Shown here one piece after another: positions 47,491 to 57,932 of a stretch of DNA of 64,000 nt. A model generated the notes under the pieces. That model made no database searches. It had not been told where the DNA came from and saw nothing but the letters and a program-made list of their open reading frames with translations. The stretch covers positions 13,529,912 to 13,593,911 of the forward strand of contig OZ023188.1 of assembly GCA_963995505.1 (NCBI GenBank), given 5' to 3'. This stretch comes from Hypericum androsaemum. Taxonomy: Eukaryota; Streptophyta; Magnoliopsida; Malpighiales; Hypericaceae. The position numbers and the translations under genes are program-made. Each line of letters starts with the position of its first letter. Positions within the stretch are counted from its first letter, which is position 1.

Positions 47491-48217
47491 ACAGTTATCT
47501 TCTTTTCTACTGCAAAAAGTTCTCCATATCTTCTGTAGGAGAAGACTGTTTAAATTTAAACATATATTCTAATTAGAAAAAGTCTAGAATATGATATCTC
47601 AAATAAAATTTAAAAATACAAGAAACCTTTTTTTTCTTGTGAAATAATGGAAAGAATTTGGTGGACCAGGCCGTTGGGACTTTGAAGCTCTTAGAACAGG
47701 TATGATATTTTTCAGGTCAATATTGTTCTGCCGACATTCAATTTGTTGCCACTTGCCACCATTACAAGTTGATGTTTCCAGGAAGGGCCATTTTTCTTTT
47801 TTTTTTTGCTTTTAAAATGTGAATTGGTCCACTTCCCATTGTGTATTTGCAAATTGAAAACTTCTTACATCAATTAGTTTTCATGTCCTAAGAAGAACCG
47901 TGTTCAACATATAAAAAAAAGAACAGTGTTCATGGAAAGTGTCCTGGCACAACCACGACATTTCATAAAATTTTTTCCATTAGAGTTGATTTCAATTTTA
48001 GAACAATTTTTTTTGATAACTATGTAAAAACATAAGAATATATGACAATAGTAAAGAGAAATAAGCTAAACTAATGTAGCACATGTTAACGAAACGGATT
48101 TTTTTATCGAGCCCATCCAGATTTTTTTAAAACTAATGCAGCACAATAATATATGACAATAGTGAGGAGAAGTACTATAGATTGCGACACCAATGATCAA
48201 CTATTATCGTGCCCATC
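47491..48217. other. AT-rich intergenic region
   Basis: No gene recognised. Two similar T-runs followed by GATAACTATGTAAAAA or AAACTAATGCAGCACA (48010 and 48125), plus ATATGACAATAGT repeated at 48040 and 48152, suggest a small local duplication. Confidence 0.35.
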
Positions 48218-48850
48218 CAGATTTTTTTTTGAATGGTGGCGCGAAATCTAATATTAACGAAACGGATTACAATAAGAAAATGTGATATACATAAACAAAG
48301 TATAAAGAAACTAAACAGAAAACGAAAACAAAATCGAAGACTGCAGAGTGGTTTGGGTGGACGTGACGGGCGGTCGAAAAGCTATGAGAGCAAATGACCA
48401 AGGCGAGACAAGCGACGGCTAAGAATCACAAGGTTACGTCATAGACGAAACCTCGTGGGCATTTGAATGCATACAAGATGCACACAAATGAGAGCCAAAG
48501 TTGAACGAGTTTTGTTGCGGTGGAAAGGATAGAAGAATGCTAAGAGAACCTGAGACTGATTCGAAATGGTCGTCCTAAGGTCGGTCTAACGGAGAAAGAA
48601 AAAAGAGTTAAACTAAGCTACTAGGTACTAAGGAAAGAAAAAAAAATCCATTCGAACCTAAGATCGGAACGATCCAAGCAAAATAAAGCACGATATCGTC
48701 TAACATAACGATATAAGCAAACAAACACAAAGCTAACTACAATAGTAACGACATAAAATAGTAATCTAACACAAGATAATAAGAGACATAACACAGTAGC
48801 AAAATACCCAGCCGGAATAAAACAAACAACCGGTAATAAAGATGTCATAC
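48218..48850 (-). mobile_element. Probable LINE 3'-end remnant
   Basis: Starts with a T-run (inverted poly-A) and shares wording with the LINE tail at 5412-6101 (for example GATGCACACAAATGAGAGCC against GATGCACCCGAGTGAGAGCT, then AAAG/AGATTGAACGA/AAA). There is no coding frame. The outer border is uncertain. Confidence 0.4.
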
Positions 48851-49579
48851 CCCAATTTTGAAAAATTTTAAGTAATTTAATTAGTATTATCCATATCGAA
48901 AATGTGCACATTCTTTTCTGGCATACATTCTGAGAAGATTCCAAGATTAAACGTGTTTGGCCGAGAGTAAGATCAGGATGGGTAACCTCTTGGGAAGTTT
49001 TCAGGATGCGTGTGAATGAGGACAAAATACACTGAAAAAAATTCGTATTGATGTGTGGAGACAGTCGATCAGATCAAGAAGTGCTACAAAAGACGACATG
49101 AAAAGATGTCGAACATGACCAACCCCTCTGGGCACCATAGACGAACATCCTTGGCATCCGAAAGTGAGGCCAGCGGAGAATGGATGAGCGCCGATCTATG
49201 TAAGGGAGGGAAGATCCGTGAGGAGATGAAGAACTGTCTAAGGCGAGACGAGGCAAGGAGATGAAGCAGCGATCGGCTGAGGTGAGACGAGGAGGTGGAC
49301 GCCCTAGGGACCATCCAGATTTCTTAGAAGGCTTTAAATATAGACTAAAAGCTAACAATAAGAATATCATAATTTCTCTCTAATAATAACATAGTTTTTT
49401 ATATTCATTTATATTTAATCAATCTAGATTTAAATCGGACATGATATTTAAAAAATGATAAAAAATAATAGTAATATTTAATATTATTGTATTCTAACTC
49501 AAACAAAAATAATAATATAGTTTGATATATGACCAGATTTGGTCATAGAATGAGCCATTCAGGAAGGTCCTCGATTGCA
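48851..49579. other. No gene recognised
   Basis: Mixed composition to about 49330, then AT-rich. Open frames of up to 98 codons on both strands (49055-49370) overlap each other and show no family features. Confidence 0.3.
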
Positions 49580-49712
49580 GATCATTGAATATATACGGGC
49601 CAGACCATTGGATATATAAGGCAGACTATTGGATATACACGGGACAAATTATTAGATATACATGAGGCGGACTATTGGATATATACCGGGCAAACCATTT
49701 TATATGATCTCT
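49580..49712 (+). repeat. Imperfect ~22-26 bp tandem repeat
   Basis: Five to six diverged units of the form CAGACYATTGGATATATACG with a variable GGG linker, including AGACCATTGGATATATAAGG, AGACTATTGGATATACACGG and GACTATTGGATATATACCGG. Non-coding. Confidence 0.6.
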
Positions 49713-50051
49713 TTTATCCCGGAACAGTCCCCGTAAAATTATGTTATTATAACTGGGCAGACCATTTTTTATGCATTTTACACATCCAAGATCAAATCCA
49801 ACTCGTTTGATATAGAAATAAGAGCGACGAATATGCACATGGAAAACGCCAGCGAAGGAAGCTGGGTTAGATGGCTGCACGTGCGCAAATGGTTGATAAA
49901 GCTGTTCGTCATGAATTGGAATCTGTACATCTTTGTATCGCGGATGGGATCACGTGAATCTCCGAACATCTACCACGTGCCTACCCCAAATTCTTCCGAG
50001 CATGTACTGAATCGTTGACAATTTTATTAGGCAATAGTCCATGACAAAAAA
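49713..50051. other. No gene recognised
   Basis: A 61-codon plus frame at 49833-50018 has no family features. Nothing else seen. Confidence 0.3.
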
Positions 50052-50455
50052 AAAGTCTATTTTAGTATTGGATAGTTTCACGCTTTAATATTCTTTGTTT
50101 CAAAGTTTTAAAATATTTGATTGAGTAATATAAATTTTTCTAATTGAAACTCAATTATTTGAATAATTTTTTTTGGATAGATATAACCCAAGTATAATTA
50201 AAAAAAGAATTGGTTATAAATTATCTGTTAAAAAAAGCAGAAAAAATATATGAAAAATCATTCTACCGCTCTTGTAATATTTTTCTTTATTTTTTAAAAA
50301 TTTAATTCAATGATACTTATGGGTAATTTTGTCTAATAATATTATTAAATAAGTGGAGTGTCAAGTAGAGAAACATGTATCACCAGGTCAAATATTTTGA
50401 AACTACAGGGTAGTGGAGTGTCAAATCGCGGAATCACAGATACTAAAATAGGCTT
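50052..50455. mobile_element. MITE of the 35765 family (copy B)
   Basis: The ends read GTCTATTTTAGTAT and, inverted, GCCTATTTTAGTAT. The right arm holds AGTGGAGTGTCAAATCG and TTTTGAAACTACAGGGTAGT, closely matching the right arm of copy A. The interior words CAAGTATAATTAA and CTCTTGTAATATTTTT also match copy A in order. Confidence 0.6.
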
Positions 50456-50593
50456 TACCATTTTCTTAAGGTCGATTATTGTTGAATCTTATTCAAAGAG
50501 ATGATTTGTTTAATAATATTTTTTTATATTGGTAATATTTGATCTAATTTTTTAAATGATCGAATCTCTTATCACTTAACTTCTCAAGACTAT

Positions 50594-51140
50594 TTTTTTA
50601 GAAAGTAGATATATATTAACTCAAAGAAGACAACAATTTCAAAGAAAAACAATTAGATAGATCAAGTTACATATTGAGAATCACGAAGGAGCATCGTAAA
50701 GATTAGAAGAAATATCTAGAATTCTAAACAATTTACTATGTCAAACCAGTAGAGCCACTTGAACCAATTTTTTTGAAAAGTAAAATTTTATATTTTTAAG
50801 ATTTGAATCCTAGATTTTCTTGAATAATTATACTTGCCAAATGCCCTTTGGTAACCACTTGAACCATTGACAAATAATATGATAAGGAATTTTTTAAAAG
50901 ATGAACAACCTCGTGTAAAAAAATAACGCCTCTGCGACAAAAACAATTTTCCCTAAAAATTGCTACAAATAGTCCTTCGGGCATTCCCATCCCAACAACT
51001 AATCTCATCCAAACCTCAATGAAACCAAAGGTACATCCACGACAACACCAAGAAATGTCCGTCTTTCCGAAAAAAATAGCACCAAACAGCATTGGCAAAA
51101 GAATAATGAAGAAACAAATAATATAATTTTGTACATGCAC
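50594..51140 (-). mobile_element. Probable LINE fragment
   Basis: The T-run at 50594-50600 followed by GAAAGTAGATATATATTAAC looks like an inverted LINE tail. The minus frame 51140-50796 (FFIILLPMLFGAIFFGKTDI, CTFGFIEVWMRLVVGMGMPE) resembles the decayed C-terminal zinc-ribbon region of LINE RTs. Family assignment is weak. Confidence 0.35.
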
Positions 51141-51231
51141 TCTCTTAACTAGGACAATAAGAGCTCTGAGCCAATATGTAGAAGATTTCTCCCTTTGTTC
51201 AACTTGTCCAATAATGCCTCCTCTGTGTGGC

Positions 51232-52836
51232 CTAGTTCTTCAAGCCCTTAATAAGAGGTTTAACTTTCTCCACCAATTTTATGATTCCCAAGAACATCAA
51301 CCTGTAAACAACTACCATCCCAAACAAAACAGCAAGATCAACCCATCTCAATCTCCCACACATCCCTCAGAATCTCATCACCAGTAATTGTAGGAGGCCT
51401 ACCAACTATGTTATTGGGAAACGTCAACCCGTCGAACTCGTTCTTGTAGAATCTGTTGGGAAACACGAGGGCCCCAAACACCACACGAACAACACCGGAG
51501 CTAGAGATCGATAACAAAACACAAAGGAAACTCACGCACACAAGAATAAGACACAGAATTTGGTCACCCGGTTCGATCTTAACCGATCTACGTCCGGGGG
51601 CGTACCAAGCCAGGAGATTTCACTATATCAAGCTCAATCTACACATTAGAGCTTCACTCGCTCAACAATGGTGTTTCTCTCTCTCTCCTCTTCTCTCTCT
51701 GTCTCTCTCTCTCTCTCTACACAAGGAAGAAGATACAGAAATAGTGACTGAGAGGTGGGTATTTATAGTGCCCACAGCCTAGGACTATTTGGTGTCGGCA
51801 GGGGCAAAATCGTCCACCAGAAATCACATTTCTGGCCCCGGATGAATAGTGCCGAGTCAACATGTGAACAGTGAAAAGGCAATGTGGAAGGCAATGTAGT
51901 GAACAGTAATTCTGTATATTCAACACATGAATAGTAACTCCGTATAGTACGAAGTCTCCATACCCAACAGAATCCTTGGTTTGCATACTTGTGGAAGGCA
52001 ATGTAGTACATCAAGATTGTGACGAATAGGAGCACGACGAAGAAGGCGAAGTGTTCGAAGCTCTTTTGGAGGCCTGCGAGGTAGTATGCCATGGCTCCGG
52101 GGATCAGAGAGATGAGTAGCAAGTATGGAATGGAAGATAATGTGTTTCCGATCACGAATACTCCAACGCCATAGTGCCCGTTTAGTCTTTCTCTTCCAAA
52201 TATCTGGTTTTAGTTTTACAAGTTATAATTATGTTAGGCCCTTTAAGATTGATTAAGGAATAGCAACAATTTCAAGTAAATATTGCAAAGATAATTAGAT
52301 GAAAGAAAGGTTTCAAGTCTACTTACTTTCATATCCTCTACGAAGGATGGAAATCCTCCAATTGTCATGAATGTTAAGAATGCAGCCACAAACAATAGCA
52401 TTGAGCCTCTTGCCTGATAAGATTCTTATGTTAGAATAGCGGAACGAAAATCATGAATGTTGAACGATCGTAACAAATAGTAATAGAGAGATCAGAAGAA
52501 TATAATACAAACGACCTAAATAGTTTGGTCAAAAAGCTAAATGAGTACCTATATTATTATGCCAATTGCCAAAAAGCTAAACAAAGCCAACCAACTAATG
52601 CTTCACACATGATAGAATAGATCCCTTTTCTAAAGAATCTAAACATGAATTGTCTGATATTGAGCCTGAACTGAACCAATTATCCCATTTAAGCAATCAT
52701 ATTTAGGAGTGGTACTAGTTAAAAATATACTCCAATGGGATAATGTTATTATCTATATTTATTGTAGATGAAGTTGTTAAACTGACCTGAATTGAGCCAT
52801 AGGAGTGGCCAACATCGTAGAAGACGTCCCAACACA
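51232..52836 (-). pseudogene. ABCG (WBC-type half-size) transporter, C-terminal part, disrupted
   Basis: ABCG proteins are ATP-driven exporters; only transmembrane-domain exons remain here. On the minus strand: 52836-52787 (FYDVGHSYGSIQ), 52413-52327 (29 codons, with GGFPSFVEDMK), 52203-51970 (RERLNGHYGVGVFVIGNTLS, IPYLLLISLIPGAMAYYLAG, YYIAFHKYANQGF) and 51453-51232 (YKNEFDGLTFPNN, PPTITGDEILRDVWEIEMG, ending VKPLIKGLKN then TAG). Splice borders look normal. Defects: about 60 residues usually present between LLFVTIL and YYIAFH are deleted in frame; a solo LTR splits the last exon after NQGF; a ~13 bp deletion after EIEMG shifts the frame; and a LINE cuts the 5' side at about 52837. The ATP-binding domain is absent from the window. 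Confidence 0.85.
51454..51969. mobile_element. Solo LTR inside the ABCG exon
   Basis: 516 bp beginning TGTTGGGAAACACG and ending ACCCAACA. Flanked by the 5 bp duplication GAATC at 51449-51453 and 51970-51974. It has no internal domain or second LTR, so it was probably left by LTR-LTR recombination. It contains a CT microsatellite (about 51682-51717) and TATTTATAG near 51758. Confidence 0.88.
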
Positions 52837-55069
52837 TAAACCCTCGCTTAGCGGCCACTCCTCTACGCCGCTCATCACCTCGCCGTCACTTCCCCCTGTA
52901 GGATTTTCCTAGGGTTCGCGGGGGCTCTTTCGCTGGACTCCCTTGCGTCTTTTGGGTTGGTTCAGCGACTTGTTGAGTCATTGATGCATCCTCAGGTCCC
53001 AATTTTGCAAGTTCAGGAGGCTCGTGACGCTGTCCCAATCGAAAAGGTTCCAGAAGTTCGAGGCCCCGCAGCCACTGAGATACCGTCGGAAAGCGGAGCT
53101 AAGTCTTATGCGGACCGGGTTCGTTCACAGGCGGAGGGTTGGCTAAGCAAAGGTAATTTCATTAAACCAACTCTCAAAGGCGATATGTCTACTGTGGTTT
53201 TGAATGAAGAGCGATCAGCGATGTGTGCCAACTTTGGTAATCAAGCAGTTATTGGTCGATTGGTGATGCTTAAAGGCTCGAAGCCCTGTTCAACTTTCGA
53301 CTTAAGAAATTCGGTCGTCAAAGTTTGGAAAATTCGGTCTTGTCAATTGCTACCTTTGGGCATGGGTTATTTTGGTTTCTGCTTTGCTTCGAAGTCGGAC
53401 AAGGACACTGTTTGGAGCTCTCATTTATGGATATTGCCGCGGGGTAATATTTATCTGCAACCTTGGTCCCCTGGCTTCAAGCCTTCAAAAAACACCACAT
53501 CTTTTGCGAAAGTTTGGGTAGGCTCGAAGGTCTTGGCATGGAGTATATAGCTCAGGACATTGTGTTTGGTTTGGCCGCTACGGCGGGTGATCCCATTCTT
53601 ATAAACTCAGCTGCATCAACGAGACAAAGCTTTGTCAGAATTGGTCAATGGTAGTTTCCTTGTGAGCTTGATCTATGAGTATTTGCCTAGCTTTTGTGCT
53701 TATTGCAGGACCATTGGACACTCGCAAGATAAGTGTCACAAGTTGCACCCGCGTGATGGTGTTGGAGATAGCAAGAGACGTGAAATTGCTCGTGGCAAGG
53801 TGCATGAAGACAAGATGGTTTGGCAGCGGAAGGATGCTAATGTTTCAAGTCAAGCTCCTGTTTCTGCTCCGCTCTAATTTCGGATGAAGGAAATATGTTA
53901 CAACCCTCTTTCGGTTCGTGTGTCGGAGACTATTATGGCATCCTCTATTGTCCATCTCTCTAATGGGTTTGCTGCCCTATGCGTAGAGGAGATGGAAGAG
54001 GGAGAGAGGACTTTGAAGCTTTCGGAAAGGAAGGCATTGTTGTGGGTGATGTTGCACCCATCTCCAATGCCTAGGATTCTGATCGCGAAGAGGTTATTCA
54101 TGCTTCAGGGCCTCCTGCGGCCATGAAGATAAGTCAGGTTCTGGTTGGTAAAGCCTTCAATGCCTTATGTCAAGTGTAGGAAATTGAGGTTGGTGAAATC
54201 TTAGAAGAGGACAGGGAGAATGCATCATGTTCTATCACTGAAATTTTGATGGTCCAACAGGATGAGCTTGTTCAGTCACACGAGGAGAGCAATGCCTCGG
54301 CTTCTCCTACTTTGGTTCTGGTTGCAAATCCACAAAGTGATGTTCACGACTCAATTGACCATCTGGAGGAGAACGCTTTGTTGGAACTTAAGGGGAAGAA
54401 ATCTCCATTAGATGTTGCAGGTTCGACATGTTTGGTTGATGATGCGATGGATAACTGCTTGAGTGAGTGTTCATCAGCTCCAAAAGTGGTGCCACGCACT
54501 TCAAAGCGTAATAGAAAACAAACTGCCAAGGCTTTATCTTTCTCAATCAATAAAAAGGCCTCAATTCAAACTGAAACAGTAAGCAAATCAGACTATTAGA
54601 TCCCTCACTCCCTCGCCACCAAAAATTGATAAAGTTCAGAATTTAATTGAAAGAGCTACTGCTTCTCATGAGGTAGCTATCAAAATTAGTGTTTGACTCA
54701 GATGGTTAGCCTACTACGGTGGTTAACGTTATCAAGCAGGCTGCTGTGAGGTTCAAGGATTTGGGGGTGCCTCCTCCTAATTGATTCTCTGTGGTTGGTT
54801 TGTTTGGTGTTGAGATCATTGTGGTATGTCGATGCTTGACTCTATTGGAAAGCACTAAGATTTGTAATTCGTCGGACAGATGCTGCTCCTCTGGAAAATG
54901 CGAGATTATTTATGCAATTGACTTTTGTTTGATTGCATCTGTAATCTTGACTTTGTGCTCAAGTGGGTTCTTTTATGAGAGTTTCTGTTGTTATAATTCC
55001 ATGTAAACCCATGTATCTGTAAATATTTCTTGCATTATATATAATCCTAATCCATTTATCAGCAAAAAA
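52837..55069 (+). mobile_element. LINE with ORF1 but no ORF2, inserted in the ABCG locus
   Basis: A GC-rich 5' region with in-frame ORF1 is followed directly by a 3' UTR-like segment (54780-55060) and an A-run at 55062-55069. The segment between has no endonuclease or RT. I could not find a clear target duplication. The junction with the ABCG exon near 52836 is inferred from where the transporter reading stops. Confidence 0.65.
52957..54598 (+). pseudogene. LINE ORF1 (DUF4283/CCHC-type nucleic-acid-binding protein), broken
   Basis: The frame 52957-53550 opens MVQRLVESLMHPQVPILQVQ. It has the DUF4283-like part with FGNQAVIGRLVMLKG, PLGMGYFGFCFASKSDKDTV, LPRGNIYLQPWSPGFKPSKN and VWVGSKVLAWSI. 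Stops or frameshifts at 53548-53640 are followed by 53632-53877, with the knuckle CAYCRTIGHSQDKC and basic residues. A low-complexity C-terminal part extends to 54598 with additional breaks. Typical of plant LINE ORF1, which binds the element RNA. Confidence 0.78.
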
Positions 55070-55589
55070 AATTATGATATTTATTCTTATCCGTTTGGTT
55101 TTGTTTCCACTGTGATCATCTCTCTCATCTCACGCTTTCTCCTAATAATAGTCTCGACTTCTCTATTCCAATCAACCCCTAAGCTTTTTGCTAATTTGCA
55201 TGAGGAGAATTTACCTAGAAGATAACATCTCCAAATAAGATATGCCACAATCATTTTTGTCTTTGATATCGATTTTTGAGCCACCCACTTTTCCAGAATT
55301 AGGTTTCCCCTGTTTTCACGTCTAGAATTTTTTGGGTCGGCCCAATGTCTAGAGAGCCTTGCAGACATACATATTTATTGAATTGTTTGTTAGTCATCAA
55401 CCTCTCGTAGACATATATATCCTACTTCCTATAGGTTTTAGAGCTCAAGCAACTCACATAGATCATGTCTAACTCACTAAGTCCATTGTGTTGAAAAATG
55501 TCTTACATGCCCCTTCATTTACTTTTAATCTACTATATGTTAGTAAGCTTCTTCAATCTTCTCAGTGCATAGTTAACTTCACAGCTGAG
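55070..55589. other. Unassigned stretch with one minus-strand open frame
   Basis: Holds a 93-codon minus frame (55368-55087) with SKTKMIVAYLIWRCYLLGKF and KLAKSLGVDWNREVETII. The composition looks protein-like, but I do not recognise a family and see no splice partners. It might be an isolated exon or a transposon relic. Confidence 0.25.
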
Positions 55590-57120
55590 AGTCATTTATT
55601 GCAGGACCATTCACCCTAAAGATGATTTGTAAGGGTGAATTGGCAAATGAACTCTATCTCCTTTAAGTAGGACATCACCAATCTTCCTCTACCCTAATAG
55701 TATCACTCCAACTCATCTGTAATGATCTCTCTTTATGACATTCCCGCTTAGGACATCCTCCTTCCTCCAAGTTGTAGGCTATACTAGAGTATGAACCCGC
55801 TATAGATATTTTTGTTCCTACATAAATGGCAAACACAAATGTTTACCTTTTCCTCTAGGTGAATCTATAGCCAAGAACAAAATTTGATCTTATCAATGTT
55901 GATATATGGGGCAAATATTACATTCTTTCATATGATGGTTATTCATATTTTTTAACTATAGTTGATGATCATACTCGTTCTTTATGGCAATTTCTTATGA
56001 AAGCAAAATCTGAAGCAAGTCATTTGATTGAACAATTTTGCATCATGATGCATACTCAAATTTCAACAACTTCAAAAGTATCAGAAGTGATCAAGGGTAT
56101 GACGTCTTCATAACAAACGTTTTCACATACCATGACATCCAGCATGAAAAATCTTGTGTTCAAACTCCTCAACAAAATAGGCAAGTTGAAAGAAAATACC
56201 GACATATTTAAATATAGCACTATCTTTATGCATACAAGCTTATTTGCCATTAGTATTTTGGAGTGATTGTATCTTACATGCTACATATTTAATTAACAGA
56301 ACCCCATATACATTACTAGGCAATATAAGTCCATATGAATTGTTGCATAACCAGAAGCAAGTCTTGAAGCACTTGCGCATCTTTGGATTCCTCTGCTATG
56401 CTTCAACCTTCGACCATGGGCGATCAAAATTTGATTCAAGAGCTGCTTCTTACTTGTTTCTTGGAATACCTCTTGGTATTAAGGGCTATAAACTTTATAG
56501 TCTCCATAACCAGAGCATTGTTTTCTCTAGGGATGTTGTTTTTATGAGAATATTTTTTCATTTCAAACTCAACATAAATAATCTCCAACTACGTTCTAAC
56601 CTTACCAACCTACTCAGTTAGTGCTTCCTTGTGCCACACCACCTACAGATTTAGGTCCAGATGACCACAACTAGCCACAGCTCAGCCTACTCATTCTAAC
56701 TTAGATTCTTCCTCTCCTTCTCCTCTTAGTTCTCTAGTTCACTCTGACCCTCCTTCACCTATTCCTAGTCAAGCAACATATATCACTCTGGTTACCTGAT
56801 TAGTCAAGCTAGGTTTTATTGGTTAGTCCTCACGCAAGTTAGTCAAAAATCTTTGTAATATACATGTGGAGATTTTTGGCTACTAGGAACCTGTCCCCTG
56901 AACTACTCGTGTGCTATTACAGAATGGCCACCTACTAATCACTTAATCCGGTTATGAAATTTTTGAAAAGCAAGAACTACCTCTCAATATGGGCTTTATA
57001 CTATCCTTGTTACTTTGGTCATGACACTGGCTTTCCTCGGGATTTTTAAGTTCCTAACAGTTTATAAGTTCAAGATTGCAAGTTCAAGTGGGTGACTCGA
57101 TCACATAATGCAAACACATA
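55590..57120 (+). mobile_element. Heavily decayed Ty1/copia fragment
   Basis: Read with several frameshifts, 55600-55670 gives the pre-integrase end (MICKGELANELYLL). 55890-56060 gives the integrase start (TIVDDHTRSLWQFLMKAKSE). 56244-56621 gives the integrase C-terminal part (LINRTPYTLLGNISPYELL, FGFLCYASTFDHGRSKFDSR, FLGIPLGIKGYKLYSLHN). Beyond 56640 there is a Pro/Ser-rich linker like that before copia RT. No LTRs recognised; no RT motif. Confidence 0.75.
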
Positions 57121-57402
57121 TTCTAGATATATAACTAGACTTGATGTAGACTGTTAAGAACTGACTCACAAAATATGGAGACACCCCCCACAATTATTGA
57201 ACACATTGTCCTCAATGTAAAGGGAACTGACTCATAAAATATCACGTAGTAGATAGAATTGAAACACATATACTGAAAGAAAAGACGGTGAGAGTGAACG
57301 ATACTGGCTTGGTCAGTGGTTGCGTGGAGGTGGAGGAGGTATATGTTGCTCCACTTTCTCCAGTAGGGTTGTCATACTATTGTTTTGCTTGAGCTGGGCA
57401 TA

Positions 57403-57927
57403 CTAAAACTCCCTATGCTCGTGCAAAACTGAGCGCAGATTTTTGTCCTGGTGGAACATGTAAGTACGAAGCTCCTCTCGCATGTCCTCTTGGCATTGAG
57501 TAAGATCTCGAATAGCGGCCTTGAGAGTGATAAGATGCGTGCCAATCTCATGATTGGCTTGCTTGAGGTTCTCGATCTCTTTCCTACTTTCCTCCTCACA
57601 GGCATCTTGTGCTTGTTGGGTTCTCTTATAGGCTGGTCTTTTCGCCACAGGTAGTAGGCAGACATTTTTAGTGTTTGGTTCCTGTGTTGTCAGTCCAGTT
57701 TTAATGAGATGCAGCCTATCTAAAGTCCTTGATTCCATTATGCATCTGCTCCTGTGTTTGCCTAGAAGAAACACGCAAACAAATTTTAGTGACAATATGT
57801 CCGTAGTACATGATCTCTTTTCACTGAGTAATATATTTTTGAAAGTTGCGCATAATTGCACCAACAATATTAAAGAAGTATCCATTACGTACACATAAAA
57901 GAGCAAACAACTCGGTCCTAGCAACAC
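57403..57927 (-). pseudogene. 3' coiled-coil ORF relic of the second gypsy
   Basis: The minus frame includes RTQQAQDACEEESRKEIENL, KAAIRDLTQCQEDMREELRT and MFHQDKNLRSVLHEHREF, a charged heptad-like helix near the 3' end of the element. Athila/Tat elements often carry an extra ORF here; its role is unknown. The upstream part continues from the ORF interrupted by the solo LTR. Confidence 0.5.
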
Positions 57928-57932
57928 GATCC

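Noticed and set aside
51560..51600. tRNA-like GGTTCGAT word
   Set aside because: No cloverleaf arms fit around it, and it lies inside a solo LTR.
55087..55368. Possible small gene or exon on the minus strand
   Set aside because: Protein-like composition but no recognised family, no splice partners and no promoter. Kept only as an unassigned stretch.
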